Assembly: GCF_009806555.1 (NCBI RefSeq)
Contig: NZ_VUOK01000062.1
Coordinates: 62,001-126,000, forward strand
DNA: 64,000 bases
Origin: Methylobacterium sp. 2A
GTDB taxonomy: Bacteria > Pseudomonadota > Alphaproteobacteria > Rhizobiales > Beijerinckiaceae
Reading direction: 5' to 3'
Shown here: positions 8,428 to 18,603 of the stretch, in pieces
Layout: each line of letters starts with the position of its first letter
Position numbering within the stretch: the stretch's first letter is position 1
Translations under genes and position numbers: made by a program
Notes under the pieces: model-generated
The model's input: only the letters and a program-made list of their open reading frames with translations
What the model was told of the DNA's origin: nothing
The model's database searches: none

Positions 8428-9156
8428 TCAGGCCGCCGCCGGAACCGCCGCCGTCTTCAGGCCGCCGAACCGGCGGTCCCGGCGCTGGAACTCCGCCATG
8501 GCCCCGGCGAGGTCCTCGGGACCGAAATCGGGCCACATCCGCTCGGTGAAGTGCAGCTCGGCATAGGCCGCCTCCCAGAGCAGGAAGTCGGACAGGCGCT
8601 GCTCGCCCCCGGTGCGGATCAGCAGGTCGACCTCCACGGGCGAGCCGTGCATCGGGCCCGCCACCAGCGCCCCGAAATCCTCGCGCGTCACGGCCGCCTC
8701 ACTCTGGAGGCGCTGCGCCGCCGCGATGATCGCGTCGCGGGCTGAATAATCGACGCAGATCCGCAGGTGCAGGCGCGTCCCCGCCTCGGTGGCGGCCTCG
8801 GCGGCCGCGATCGCCTCCGGGATGCCCGCCGGAAGCCGGTCGCGGCGGCCCACGACGCTGAGCCGCGTGCCGGTGCGGGCGAGACGCTGGGTCTCGTTGC
8901 GCAGGTAGGAGCGCAGGAGCCGCATCAGCCCGCCGACCTCCTCGGCCGGGCGCTGCCAGTTGTCGGCCGAGAAGGCGTAGAGGGTCAGCGTGCCGATGCC
9001 GAGATCCGGGCAGGCCTCGGCGGTCCGCCGGATCGCCTCGACGCCGCGGTGATGCCCGGCGAGCCGGGGCAGGCCGCGCTGCGTCGCCCAGCGCCCGTTG
9101 CCGTCCATGATGATCGCGGCGTGCAGGGCCTTCGGCGCCGCCTCACTTTGCATCAT
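8428..9156 (-). CDS. uppS: cis-prenyltransferase (undecaprenyl diphosphate synthase family)
   Basis: A 242-residue enzyme that condenses isopentenyl diphosphate onto an allylic diphosphate in Z geometry; the family product is the C55 carrier lipid for cell-wall synthesis. Motifs are AAIIMDGNGRWA (catalytic Asp), GHHRGVEAIRR, LYAFSADNWQRP, LIRTGGEQRLSDFLLWEAAY and ELHFTERMWPDF. ATG 9156 was chosen because a GGGAG ribosome site lies six bases upstream and the motif-bearing region starts 15 residues later. Usual family positions are altered: YSAR in place of YGGR and SDF in place of SNF. It is not beside cdsA/dxr/frr, so it may be a second, specialised copy rather than the housekeeping enzyme. 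Confidence 0.9.
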   Translation of the reverse strand: MMQSEAAPKALHAAIIMDGNGRWATQRGLPRLAGHHRGVEAIRRTAEACPDLGIGTLTLYAFSADNWQRPAEEVGGLMRLLRSYLRNETQRLARTGTRLSVVGRRDRLPAGIPEAIAAAEAATEAGTRLHLRICVDYSARDAIIAAAQRLQSEAAVTREDFGALVAGPMHGSPVEVDLLIRTGGEQRLSDFLLWEAAYAELHFTERMWPDFGPEDLAGAMAEFQRRDRRFGGLKTAAVPAAA

Positions 9157-9230
9157 AAAGTCTCCCGGCCAGAGCGTATCGGTGAAGTTTAACGGAGCGG
9201 CATTAACAGTCTTGGAATGCTTTAACGGTC

Positions 9231-9620
9231 TCACGCCGGTTTGGTGGCCGGATCGAGGCCATGCCGGCCCGATTCCGGCCCGGTTTCGGCGGCCTCCGCG
9301 GCGTCGCGGACGACCTGCTCCAGGACGCCGAGATAGCCGATGAAGCGCTGGCGGCCGCTCGCGGTCAGGCGGCACACCGTCTGCGGGCGGTTCTGCGCGA
9401 ACCCCTTCTGGAGGGTGACGAAATCGGCCTCGCTCAGCACCGCGAGATGGCGGCTGAGATTGCCGTCGGTCAGGCCGCACAGGCGCTTCAGATCCGGGAA
9501 GGGCAACCCCTTGGGATGGGCCACCAGGGAGGTCAGCACGGAGAGCCGCGCCCGCTCGTGGATGATCCGGTCCAGCCCCTCGTAGGAGAAGCGGCCATCG
9601 CCGCGATCAGAGGCCGTCAT
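9231..9620 (-). CDS. winged-helix transcriptional regulator (HTH_34 type)
   Basis: A 129-residue DNA-binding protein. Residues 15-95 form one winged helix: IIHERARLSVLTSLVAHPKG, then FPDLKRLCGLTDGNLSRHLAVL as helix-turn-helix, and a wing with LTASGRQRFIGYL. This is the small ArsR/MarR-like HTH_34 family, which is typically encoded with an integral-membrane partner. Here that partner lies immediately upstream and overlaps by 14 bp, so the two are one operon with coupled translation. A likely target is the palindrome at 10253-10267 in front of the operon, giving autorepression. No metal or ligand-binding Cys cluster is present. Effector unknown. Confidence 0.85.
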   Translation of the reverse strand: MTASDRGDGRFSYEGLDRIIHERARLSVLTSLVAHPKGLPFPDLKRLCGLTDGNLSRHLAVLSEADFVTLQKGFAQNRPQTVCRLTASGRQRFIGYLGVLEQVVRDAAEAAETGPESGRHGLDPATKPA

Positions 9621-10224
9621 CGCAGGCCCGGGCGCCGTGGTGAAGGATCGCAGCCAGCCAGGTCTGACCGACCAGGAAGGGCAGGCCCATGGCCCAGGGT
9701 GAGAGGAGGCGCGTCTCCGCCGAGAGGGCCAGCACGCCGAGCCCGGCGAGCAGATACCACGCCCCCACGCCCTGAACGCCCCGCGGCAGGATGCGCGCCG
9801 AGGCGAACAGGCCGAGGCCGACCAGAACCTGCCAGAGGCCCGGCAGCATCCAGACCTCCTCGGGCGCGAACCGGGCGATCACCAGAGCGAGGCAGGCCCC
9901 CGCGCCGGCCGCCGGCAGGAAGACCTCGATGGCGTTCCATACCATGGCGTCGGCGAGGCCGGAATGCAGGCGGCGCGTCCGCCGCACCGCTTCGATCCCG
10001 ATCATCGCGAAGGCCGCCAGCGCGGCCGCGACCCAGAGTCCGAAGAACAGACCGGTCCGGACCGCCGGATCGCCGAGCCACAGGGCCTGTCCGGCCGCGC
10101 AGGCCAGGGCGAGGCCGCCGGTGGCGGCGATCGTCGCCGCCCCCACGCCGCGAAACGTCGTGTCCCGGGCGATCTGCGAACGGATCGCCACGATGTCGGC
10201 CAAGGCCTTGTCCAGGTCCTGCAT
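9607..10224 (-). CDS. integral membrane protein paired with HTH_34 regulator
   Basis: A 205-residue hydrophobic protein of unknown biochemical function. After a short cytoplasmic N-terminus (MQDLDKALADIVAIRSQIAR) it shows about six membrane segments, including AATIAATGGLALACAAG, GLFFGLWVAAALAAFAMIG, VFLPAAGAGACLALVIA, VLVGLGLFASARIL and YLLAGLGVLALSA. ATG 10224 is preferred because a GAGG lies just upstream; an in-frame ATG at 10248 has no ribosome site and sits nearer the operator. The gene overlaps the following regulator gene. Such membrane protein/HTH_34 pairs recur in Gram-negative bacteria, but their role is not established. Confidence 0.75.
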   Translation of the reverse strand: MQDLDKALADIVAIRSQIARDTTFRGVGAATIAATGGLALACAAGQALWLGDPAVRTGLFFGLWVAAALAAFAMIGIEAVRRTRRLHSGLADAMVWNAIEVFLPAAGAGACLALVIARFAPEEVWMLPGLWQVLVGLGLFASARILPRGVQGVGAWYLLAGLGVLALSAETRLLSPWAMGLPFLVGQTWLAAILHHGARACDDGL

Positions 10225-10252
10225 CCGCCTCACGCCCCGGGGCTGCATCGTG

Positions 10253-10267
10253 CTTTGCGTTGCAAAG
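10253..10267. promoter_or_regulatory. palindromic operator candidate of the membrane protein/HTH_34 operon
   Basis: A perfect inverted repeat, CTTTGC-GTT-GCAAAG, lies 29 bp upstream of the chosen start of the membrane-protein gene. Its 6-3-6 geometry suits a dimeric winged-helix regulator such as the one encoded by the second gene of this operon. Function is inferred from position and symmetry. Confidence 0.55.
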
Positions 10268-10523
10268 TAACGGCCCTTTCAGTCCGTCGCAAGCCAATTC
10301 GCCCGGCTCTTCAGCAGGTTCTCCAGACATGAGACCGGCGCATCCAGCCTGAAATGACGCGAAGACTACCTAAAGGTGGTATTCCAATAATTATCGCCCG
10401 CGATAGTGGCGGCATCACCAGAGCCGGACGGAGCCTCCGGCCGACGGTCCGATGGGCGCGACGCGGCAAATCTCCCGGCGCGACAGGGTTTCTCGCGGCG
10501 ACCCACAGGCCCATATTGCGGTC

Positions 10524-13268
<2,745 letters not shown>

Positions 13269-13282
13269 GCGCCGCCGGTGCT

Positions 13283-13495
13283 TCACGCGGCCTCGTGGTC
13301 CCGGCGATACAAGGCGGCGACCTCGCCGGCATCGACGATCGCCTGCGCGATCCGGACGACGAGGACGTTGCAGGCCTCGTCATAAGCCTGCGGATTCGCC
13401 TGAACGGCCGATTCGACGATGGCCCCCGCCTGCTCGCGCACGATCTCGCGGGCGGTGCGCAGCGCGTCGGCATAGGGCTCGAACGGTCGGGGCAT
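13283..13495 (-). CDS. small hypothetical protein
   Basis: A 70-residue protein, MPRPFEPYADALRTAREIVR onward, predicted to be one long helix followed by a second (ANPQAYDEACNVLVVRIAQA). I do not recognise the family. ATG 13495 was chosen because a GGGAG site stands seven bases upstream, whereas the longer frame to 13630 lacks one. It faces uvrB tail to tail, with 14 bp between stops, and diverges from the ankyrin gene. No signal peptide or membrane segment is visible. Confidence 0.6.
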   Translation of the reverse strand: MPRPFEPYADALRTAREIVREQAGAIVESAVQANPQAYDEACNVLVVRIAQAIVDAGEVAALYRRDHEAA

Positions 13496-13633
13496 CGTTA
13501 CACTCCCGAGATGCCGGGTCTTCCGGCATCGGTAGGGGCCTGGAACGAGCGTCGCGCCAAAACTGTTCCCGCGAACGCCCAACCGCGGTACCGCATCGGC
13601 ACGGATCAGATCCGGTTTTGAGACGAGCACCCG

Positions 13634-14167
13634 ATGGCCTCAGACACGAACGCGCCCCCCACCCTCGACGACGACACCCTGGCCTTTGCCGCCAAGGTCT
13701 TCCAGTACGCCCGGATGGGCCACGCGGAGGAATTGGCCGACCTGTTCGGGCAGGGTTTGCCGGCGAACCTGCGCAACGACAAGGGCGACAGCCTGCTCAT
13801 GCTCGCCGCCTATAACGGTCAGGCCGAGGCGGCCCGGGTGATCCTGGAAGCCGGCGGCGACCCGGAACTCGCCAACGATCGCGGACAGACGCCTTTGGCC
13901 GGCGCGGCCTTCAAGAACGACCTCGCGATGGCGCGGCTGCTGCTCCAGCACGGGGCCGCGGTGGACGGGACCGGCAACGGCACCCGCACCGCCCTGATGA
14001 CCGCCGCGATGTTCGACCGGACCGAGATGGTCGAGCTCCTGCTCCAGCACGGGGCCGACCCGGACCGGCGCGACGCCTCCGGCCAGACCGCCGCCGACAT
14101 GGCAAGGGCGATGGGCGCGCAGGCGACGCCGGGGCAGCTCGATGGGGCGGGGCGGCCGTCGCCGTGA
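13634..14167 (+). CDS. ankyrin-repeat protein
   Basis: A 177-residue protein composed mostly of ankyrin repeats between about residues 35 and 150. Diagnostic stretches are KGDSLLMLAAYNGQAEAARV, RGQTPLAGAAFKNDLAMARL, TRTALMTAAMFDRTEMVELL and LLQHGADPDRRDASGQTAAD. There is no signal peptide, so it should act in the cytoplasm as a protein-binding scaffold. The partner is unknown. It stands alone; its stop is two bases from the stop of the convergent antitoxin gene. Small ankyrin proteins of this size are common in Rhizobiales. Confidence 0.88.
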   Translation: MASDTNAPPTLDDDTLAFAAKVFQYARMGHAEELADLFGQGLPANLRNDKGDSLLMLAAYNGQAEAARVILEAGGDPELANDRGQTPLAGAAFKNDLAMARLLLQHGAAVDGTGNGTRTALMTAAMFDRTEMVELLLQHGADPDRRDASGQTAADMARAMGAQATPGQLDGAGRPSP

Positions 14168-14169
14168 GG

Positions 14170-14487
14170 TCAGCCGTGCTCGGCCGCTGCATCGTCTGAC
14201 GGCATCACGGTCAGCGTGAGGCCGAGCGCCGACATCACACGCTGCACGGTATCGAAGCTCGGGTTTCCGGCCGGGGAGAGGGCCTTGTAGAGGCTCTCGC
14301 GGCCGAGGCCGCTCGCCTCGGCCACCGTCGCCATGCTTCGGGCCCGGGCCACATCGCCGAGGGCCCTGCGGAAGGCGGCAGGGTCGTTCTCCTCCAGGGC
14401 TGCCGACAGATAGGCAGCCGCATCCTTCGGCGAGCGAAGGTGACGCGCGACATCGAAGGGCCGCGTCTGGATGGTGGATCCGGCCAT
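14170..14487 (-). CDS. HigA-like antitoxin (putative addiction-module antidote)
   Basis: A 105-residue DNA-binding antitoxin. The sequence FDVARHLRSPKDAAAYLSAALEENDPAAF followed by the helix-turn-helix MATVAEASGLGRESLYKALS and NPSFDTVQRVMSALGLTL is the characteristic pattern of the addiction-module antidote family partnered with RelE/ParE-type toxins. It should bind and neutralise the toxin encoded just upstream and repress the operon through its HTH. ATG 14487 is chosen because the family begins a few residues before FDVARHL and a GAGG lies upstream. Toxin-first order is typical of HigBA. The gap to the toxin gene is 11 bp. Confidence 0.9.
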   Translation of the reverse strand: MAGSTIQTRPFDVARHLRSPKDAAAYLSAALEENDPAAFRRALGDVARARSMATVAEASGLGRESLYKALSPAGNPSFDTVQRVMSALGLTLTVMPSDDAAAEHG

Positions 14488-14498
14488 GTGCAACCTCC

Positions 14499-14807
14499 TC
14501 ACAGCGTCTGCGCGAGTTCGCGGGCGCGTGCGATGTCCTGGGCCTGCGTACTCTTGCCTCCGCCGCACAGCAGGATCACGATCGTGCCGTCAGCGCGCCG
14601 GGCGAAATAGAGCCGGTAGCCGGGACCGGTGTCGATCTTCATCTCGCTGATCCCACCGCCGACAGGTGCCACCCGACCCGGATTGCCCTCTTGAAACCGG
14701 ACGATCCGCCGGAGGATCCTGGCTCGGCCGACCCGGTCGCGCAGATGATCGATCCATCGCTCGAACTCCGCCGTGGTCACGATCTGCGGCACGCGACGGT
14801 ATCCCAT
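14499..14807 (-). CDS. RelE/ParE-superfamily toxin (HigB-like)
   Basis: A 102-residue toxin of the 'addiction module killer protein' family, small basic proteins related to RelE mRNA interferases. Visible family features are FERWIDHLRDRVGRARILRRI, RFQEGNPGRVAPVGGGISEMK, then GPGYRLYFARRADGTIVILLCGG and a final KSTQAQDIARARELA helix. Toxin folding and the paired downstream antitoxin make the role clear, though the cleavage target is not known. ATG 14807 is preferred over TTG 14816 because the latter falls inside the operator palindrome. No ribosome site is seen, which would keep toxin output low. Confidence 0.88.
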   Translation of the reverse strand: MGYRRVPQIVTTAEFERWIDHLRDRVGRARILRRIVRFQEGNPGRVAPVGGGISEMKIDTGPGYRLYFARRADGTIVILLCGGGKSTQAQDIARARELAQTL

Positions 14808-14809
14808 AA

Positions 14810-14824
14810 GATACAAACTGTATC
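14810..14824. promoter_or_regulatory. palindromic operator of the HigBA-like module
   Basis: A perfect 6-3-6 inverted repeat, GATACA-AAC-TGTATC, ends three bases before the toxin ATG. Toxin-antitoxin operons are usually autorepressed by the antitoxin (or complex) binding such a repeat over the promoter or start. The position here would also block translation initiation signals. Function is inferred. Confidence 0.7.
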
Positions 14825-14900
14825 AAGACACCGGACGCCGCCGTGGACTTTGATCGGTCCCGAGACCGAGCAGCCGCACGAACCAGGGAGATGAAACGCC

Positions 14901-16667
14901 GTGTCTCACGCCATCCGTAAGGAAACGAGACGATCTTTCGCTTGCTTGGCGCTGATCGCGGCGCCGTACGCGGCCTTCGCCTCGGAAACCCCCTGGCCGG
15001 CCTTCGGCCACGACCCCAGCAACCGCAATTTTTCCGGGCTGACCCAGATCGACCGTAGCAACGTCGCCCGTCTGCGCCCCGCCTGGATGTTCCAGACCGG
15101 CATCACCGGCTACTTCCAGGCCCAGCCCGTCATGGTGGACGGGACGCTCTACCTCTCCACCACGCAGAACAACGTCGCGGCCCTCGACGCGAAGACCGGC
15201 ACGCCGCTCTGGACCTACACGCACACGCCGCGCACGGAAAAGATCTTCGGGCCGCCCTCGAATCGCGGGGTCGCGGTGTCCGGCGGCCTCGTCTTCGAGG
15301 CGACCATGGATGGGCGCCTGATCGCGCTCGACGCCAAGACCGGTCGGATCGTCTGGGACAGGGAGGCGGTCCGCCCGGAGGAGGGCGAGACCGAGACCGC
15401 CTCGGGACTGGCGGCGACGCTCGGCGGCAAGCCGGTGCAGGGATCGAGCCGGCTCGGCTTCAAGATGCCGCCGCTGGTGGCGGACGGGCTGGTGATCGTC
15501 GGCGTCACCGGTGCGGGCTACGGCCTCCATATCGCGGACGCGCATGGCGGCCTCGACGGCGGCGCGGTGGTCGGGATCGAGGGCGGCTACGGAAGGCGCG
15601 GCTGGCTCGCGGCCTACGACGCGAAGACCGGCGCCGAGCGCTGGCGCTGGTACGTCACGCCGTCGGAGGGCTGGGAGGGCGGTTTTGTCGAAAAGACCGC
15701 CGACGGCACGCCGCTCCACCGGGACATCGCCGCCGAGAAGGCGGCCGCACCCGCCAATCGCGGCGCGTGGCGGGTCGGCGGCGGGTCGCTCTGGATGACG
15801 CCGGCCTACGACGCGGATCTCGGCCTGATCTTCCTCGGCACCGGCAACCCGGCGCCGCAGAATTTCGGCCTCTCGCGGCCGGGCGACAACCTCTACACGA
15901 TGAGCCTCGTGGCGCTGGACGTGAAGACCGGCGCGCTGCGCTGGTTTTATCAGCAGGTGCCGCATGACGAGTGGGGCTACGACGTCGCCGCGCCGCCCTT
16001 CCTGCTCGACATGCCGGGCGGCGCCAAGGCGGTGGCCTCGGCGAGCAAGACCGGCTGGATCTACGTCCACGACCGCGCGACGGGAAAACTCCTCGAACGC
16101 TCGGCGCCGCTCCTCGACCAGAAGAATCTGTTTTCCCCGCCGACGCCGCAGGGCACGGTGGTCGCGCCCGGCCCCCTCGGTGCGGTGTCGTGGCCGCCCA
16201 CCGCCTATGACGGGCACCTCGCCTACGTCCAGGTCCGCCACGGGGCCACGACCTACACGGTGAAGACCGTGCCGGCCGCCGCGGGCCGGCCGGAGATCCG
16301 CTACACCGAGACCAGCGAGGCGAAGGGCGAGCCCGCCTTCAGCACGCTCACCGCGGTCGATCTCGACGGAGGCGGCAGGATCGCCTGGTCGGTCCGCGCG
16401 GCGAGCCGGCTCTCCGGCGGCACGCTGGCGACCGCGGGCGGGCTCGTCTTCTCCGGCGAGGCGGACGGCCATCTCGACGCCCACGATGCAAGCGACGGCC
16501 GGGTGCTCTGGCGCTTCCAATGCGGCGCCGGCATCAGCGGGCCGGCCATGACGTACGCGCTGGACGGCAAGCAGTACGTGGCGGTGGCCGCGGGCGGCGC
16601 GTCCTACACGAAGGCATCGGGCTTCGGCACCGGCGACGCATTGCTGGTCTTCACGCTGCCCGATTGA
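14901..16667 (+). CDS. PQQ-dehydrogenase-like eight-bladed beta-propeller protein, exported
   Basis: A 588-residue quinoprotein-family protein with a signal peptide (about 1-28, ending AFAS). Propeller W-motifs recur (LDAKTGTPLWTY, LDAKTGRIVWD, YDAKTGAERWRW, LDVKTGALRWFY), and the GTGNP motif is at 313-317. It belongs with periplasmic PQQ alcohol dehydrogenases. Two positions differ from methanol dehydrogenases by my alignment: the conserved GAE metal-ligand motif reads GAG (Gly206), and DEWDYD, whose second Asp is the catalytic base, reads DEWGYD (Gly359), while the following Asp361 is kept. It may therefore be a divergent enzyme or a non-catalytic relative. No cytochrome or PQQ gene is adjacent. 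Confidence 0.8.
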   Translation: MSHAIRKETRRSFACLALIAAPYAAFASETPWPAFGHDPSNRNFSGLTQIDRSNVARLRPAWMFQTGITGYFQAQPVMVDGTLYLSTTQNNVAALDAKTGTPLWTYTHTPRTEKIFGPPSNRGVAVSGGLVFEATMDGRLIALDAKTGRIVWDREAVRPEEGETETASGLAATLGGKPVQGSSRLGFKMPPLVADGLVIVGVTGAGYGLHIADAHGGLDGGAVVGIEGGYGRRGWLAAYDAKTGAERWRWYVTPSEGWEGGFVEKTADGTPLHRDIAAEKAAAPANRGAWRVGGGSLWMTPAYDADLGLIFLGTGNPAPQNFGLSRPGDNLYTMSLVALDVKTGALRWFYQQVPHDEWGYDVAAPPFLLDMPGGAKAVASASKTGWIYVHDRATGKLLERSAPLLDQKNLFSPPTPQGTVVAPGPLGAVSWPPTAYDGHLAYVQVRHGATTYTVKTVPAAAGRPEIRYTETSEAKGEPAFSTLTAVDLDGGGRIAWSVRAASRLSGGTLATAGGLVFSGEADGHLDAHDASDGRVLWRFQCGAGISGPAMTYALDGKQYVAVAAGGASYTKASGFGTGDALLVFTLPD

Positions 16668-16723
16668 CCGTGGCCGAGCTTGACGGGAAGGGTTCCAGCC
16701 GGTGGCGGGGGCTCTTCGGGACG

Positions 16724-17155
16724 ATGACAGACGTGCAGAGCACGGAAGGCGGGGTTGCCGGTTCCCAGCCGACGGATCGCGGACCGCCGGTGATCCGCAC
16801 CATCGCGATGCCGGCCGACACCAACCCGGCCGGCGACATCTTCGGCGGCTGGCTGATGGCGCAGATGGATCTCGCCGCCGGCAACGTCGCGGCCCGGCGG
16901 GCGCGGGGGCGCTGCGCCACCATCGCGGTCGACGCCATCACCTTCCACCACCCAGTCTTCGTCGGCGACGAGGTCAGTCTCTACGCGTGGCTCGTGAAGG
17001 TCGGCCGCTCGTCCCTGCGCATCCAGGTCGAGGTCTGGCGGCGCGAGCGGGCGAGCGAGGCGACCATGAAGGTGACGGAGGCGACCTTCACCTTCGTGGC
17101 GATCGGCGAGGACCGCCGCCCGCGGCCGGTACCGCCGGAGGTGAGCGGCATCTGA
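16724..17155 (+). CDS. acyl-CoA thioesterase, YciA type hotdog fold
   Basis: A 143-residue single hotdog-domain protein that hydrolyses acyl-CoA to free acid and CoA. The family signature is clear: IRTIAMPADTNPAGDIFGGWLMAQMD (catalytic Asn/Asp region around residues 25-50), then VDAITFHHPVFVGDEVSLYAW and VTEATFTFVAI. Such proteins form hexamers in the cytoplasm. ATG 16724 is chosen since the conserved domain begins about 22 residues later. The frame remains open further left with a possible GTG at 16672, five bases past the end of the quinoprotein gene. Same strand as the quinoprotein, so co-transcription is possible. Substrate chain length cannot be inferred. Confidence 0.9.
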   Translation: MTDVQSTEGGVAGSQPTDRGPPVIRTIAMPADTNPAGDIFGGWLMAQMDLAAGNVAARRARGRCATIAVDAITFHHPVFVGDEVSLYAWLVKVGRSSLRIQVEVWRRERASEATMKVTEATFTFVAIGEDRRPRPVPPEVSGI

Positions 17156-17366
17156 GCCGGATCGCCGGCGATGCAAATCCGCCTTTGCCCCGCCTGAGAG
17201 ATTCAGACCGCGGAGTCGATTGCGGCATTCCCGTTGAGGTCCGCGGATCGCCGCCTAACAAGTTGGCCCGGATCGCGCATGGTGACGGTCGATCTGGCTT
17301 TCGCAGCGGTGCCGGTCCGAGGCGCGCGTGGCTGGCGGCCGCACGTCCAGGGATTGGAACCACACG

Positions 17367-18500
17367 ATGGCGCAGCGGTCGGGACACGACTTCAAGTTCG
17401 GCATCGAAGAAGAGTTCTTCCTGGCCAGCGCCCGCTCGCGGAGCGCGCCGCGCATGTCGATCCAGGGGTTTCACGACGCGGCCAAACGCCTGGGTTCGGT
17501 GGAGCGGGAACTCCTCGAGAATGAGGTGGAGATCTGCTCGAAGCCGACGGAAAGCGTCGACGCGGCACGGGCGGCGCTCGGCGATCTGCGCGACAAGCTC
17601 CAGGCGACCGCCCGCGCGCACGGTCTCAAGCTGTTCGCCGCCGGCACGCACCCCACCGCCGTCTGGTCGATCCAGAAGGAGACGGACAAACCGCGCTATC
17701 GCGGCATGATGGACGACCTTCAGATCACCGGGCGTCGCTCCGTGGTCGCCGGCATGCACGTGCATGTCGAGGTGCCGCATCCCGAGAAACGGGTCGACAT
17801 CATGCGGCGGATCTACCCGTTCCTGCCGCTGCTGCTCGCCCTCTCGACGTCCTCGCCGTTCTACGATCGCCGTCGCACAGGCCTCCACGGCTACCGGTTG
17901 CGGGCCTACGCCGAGTTGCCGCGCACCGGCCTCCCGGAGCTGTTCAATGACGACGGCGATTACGGCCGGTATGTCCGGGTCATGACCGCGGCCGGCGCCG
18001 TGCCCGATCCGACGTACTTCTGGTGGCACATCCGCCCCTCGATCCGATACCCGACCCTGGAGCTGCGCGTCGCCGACAGCTGCACGCGGCTCGACGACAC
18101 CCTGACCGTCGCCCAGCTCTACCGCTGCCTCGTCCGCCTGCTCGACCGGCGGCCGGACATCCATGCCGGCCTGACCGGCGCCTCACGGGGGTTCGTGATG
18201 GAGAACCTGTGGCGGGCCGAGCGCGACGGCACGGCCGCTTCGCTGATCGATGAGGCGACCGAGCGCGCCGTTCCCGTAACCGACGCCCTGGACGCATTGC
18301 TCGACCTGATCGCCGAGGACGCGTCCGCTTTGGGCTGCACGGCGCAGGTGGCGCACGCCAAGGTGATCGCGCGAAAAGGCTCCAGTGCAGCAGGCCAGCT
18401 CGCGGCCTACACCGGCGCCCTGGACGGCGGTGCCAGCGAGGGCGTGGCGTTGAAGGCGGTCATCGATTGGCTCGCACGGGAGACGGCGCCCGTGACCTGA
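17367..18500 (+). CDS. carboxylate-amine ligase, YbdK / glutamate-cysteine ligase type 2 family
   Basis: A 377-residue ATP-grasp-like ligase of the GCS2 family. Key features are FKFGIEEEFFLASARS at the N-terminus (the metal-binding Glu cluster), ELLENEVEICSKPTES, VVAGMHVHVEVPHPEKRVDI (His/Glu metal site), and HIRPSIRYPTLELRVADSCTRLDD near residues 220-245. E. coli YbdK has weak glutamate-cysteine ligase activity; the true substrate of most members is not known. ATG 17367 fits the family N-terminus, while a longer frame from 17328 is not supported. The gene is preceded by about 210 bp of non-coding DNA with no recognisable site. Confidence 0.92.
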   Translation: MAQRSGHDFKFGIEEEFFLASARSRSAPRMSIQGFHDAAKRLGSVERELLENEVEICSKPTESVDAARAALGDLRDKLQATARAHGLKLFAAGTHPTAVWSIQKETDKPRYRGMMDDLQITGRRSVVAGMHVHVEVPHPEKRVDIMRRIYPFLPLLLALSTSSPFYDRRRTGLHGYRLRAYAELPRTGLPELFNDDGDYGRYVRVMTAAGAVPDPTYFWWHIRPSIRYPTLELRVADSCTRLDDTLTVAQLYRCLVRLLDRRPDIHAGLTGASRGFVMENLWRAERDGTAASLIDEATERAVPVTDALDALLDLIAEDASALGCTAQVAHAKVIARKGSSAAGQLAAYTGALDGGASEGVALKAVIDWLARETAPVT

Positions 18501-18603
18501 CCGACCGAGCAAGGGCGGTGGAACGGGTCGAGACAGGGCTGCAGCCGTCGCGCTTCGCCGCATCTGCGATGACGGCGGGTTACACACGGGCGCCGGCTCC
18601 CCC

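Noticed and set aside
9189-9225. Three TTAAC copies upstream of the prenyltransferase, resembling CtrA sites
   Set aside because: The spacings between TTAA units are 10 and 15 bases, not the 7 needed for a full CtrA box.
10332-10523. LexA box upstream of uvrB
   Set aside because: One GTTC is present near 10318 but no second GTTC follows at N7, so the alphaproteobacterial SOS motif is not met.
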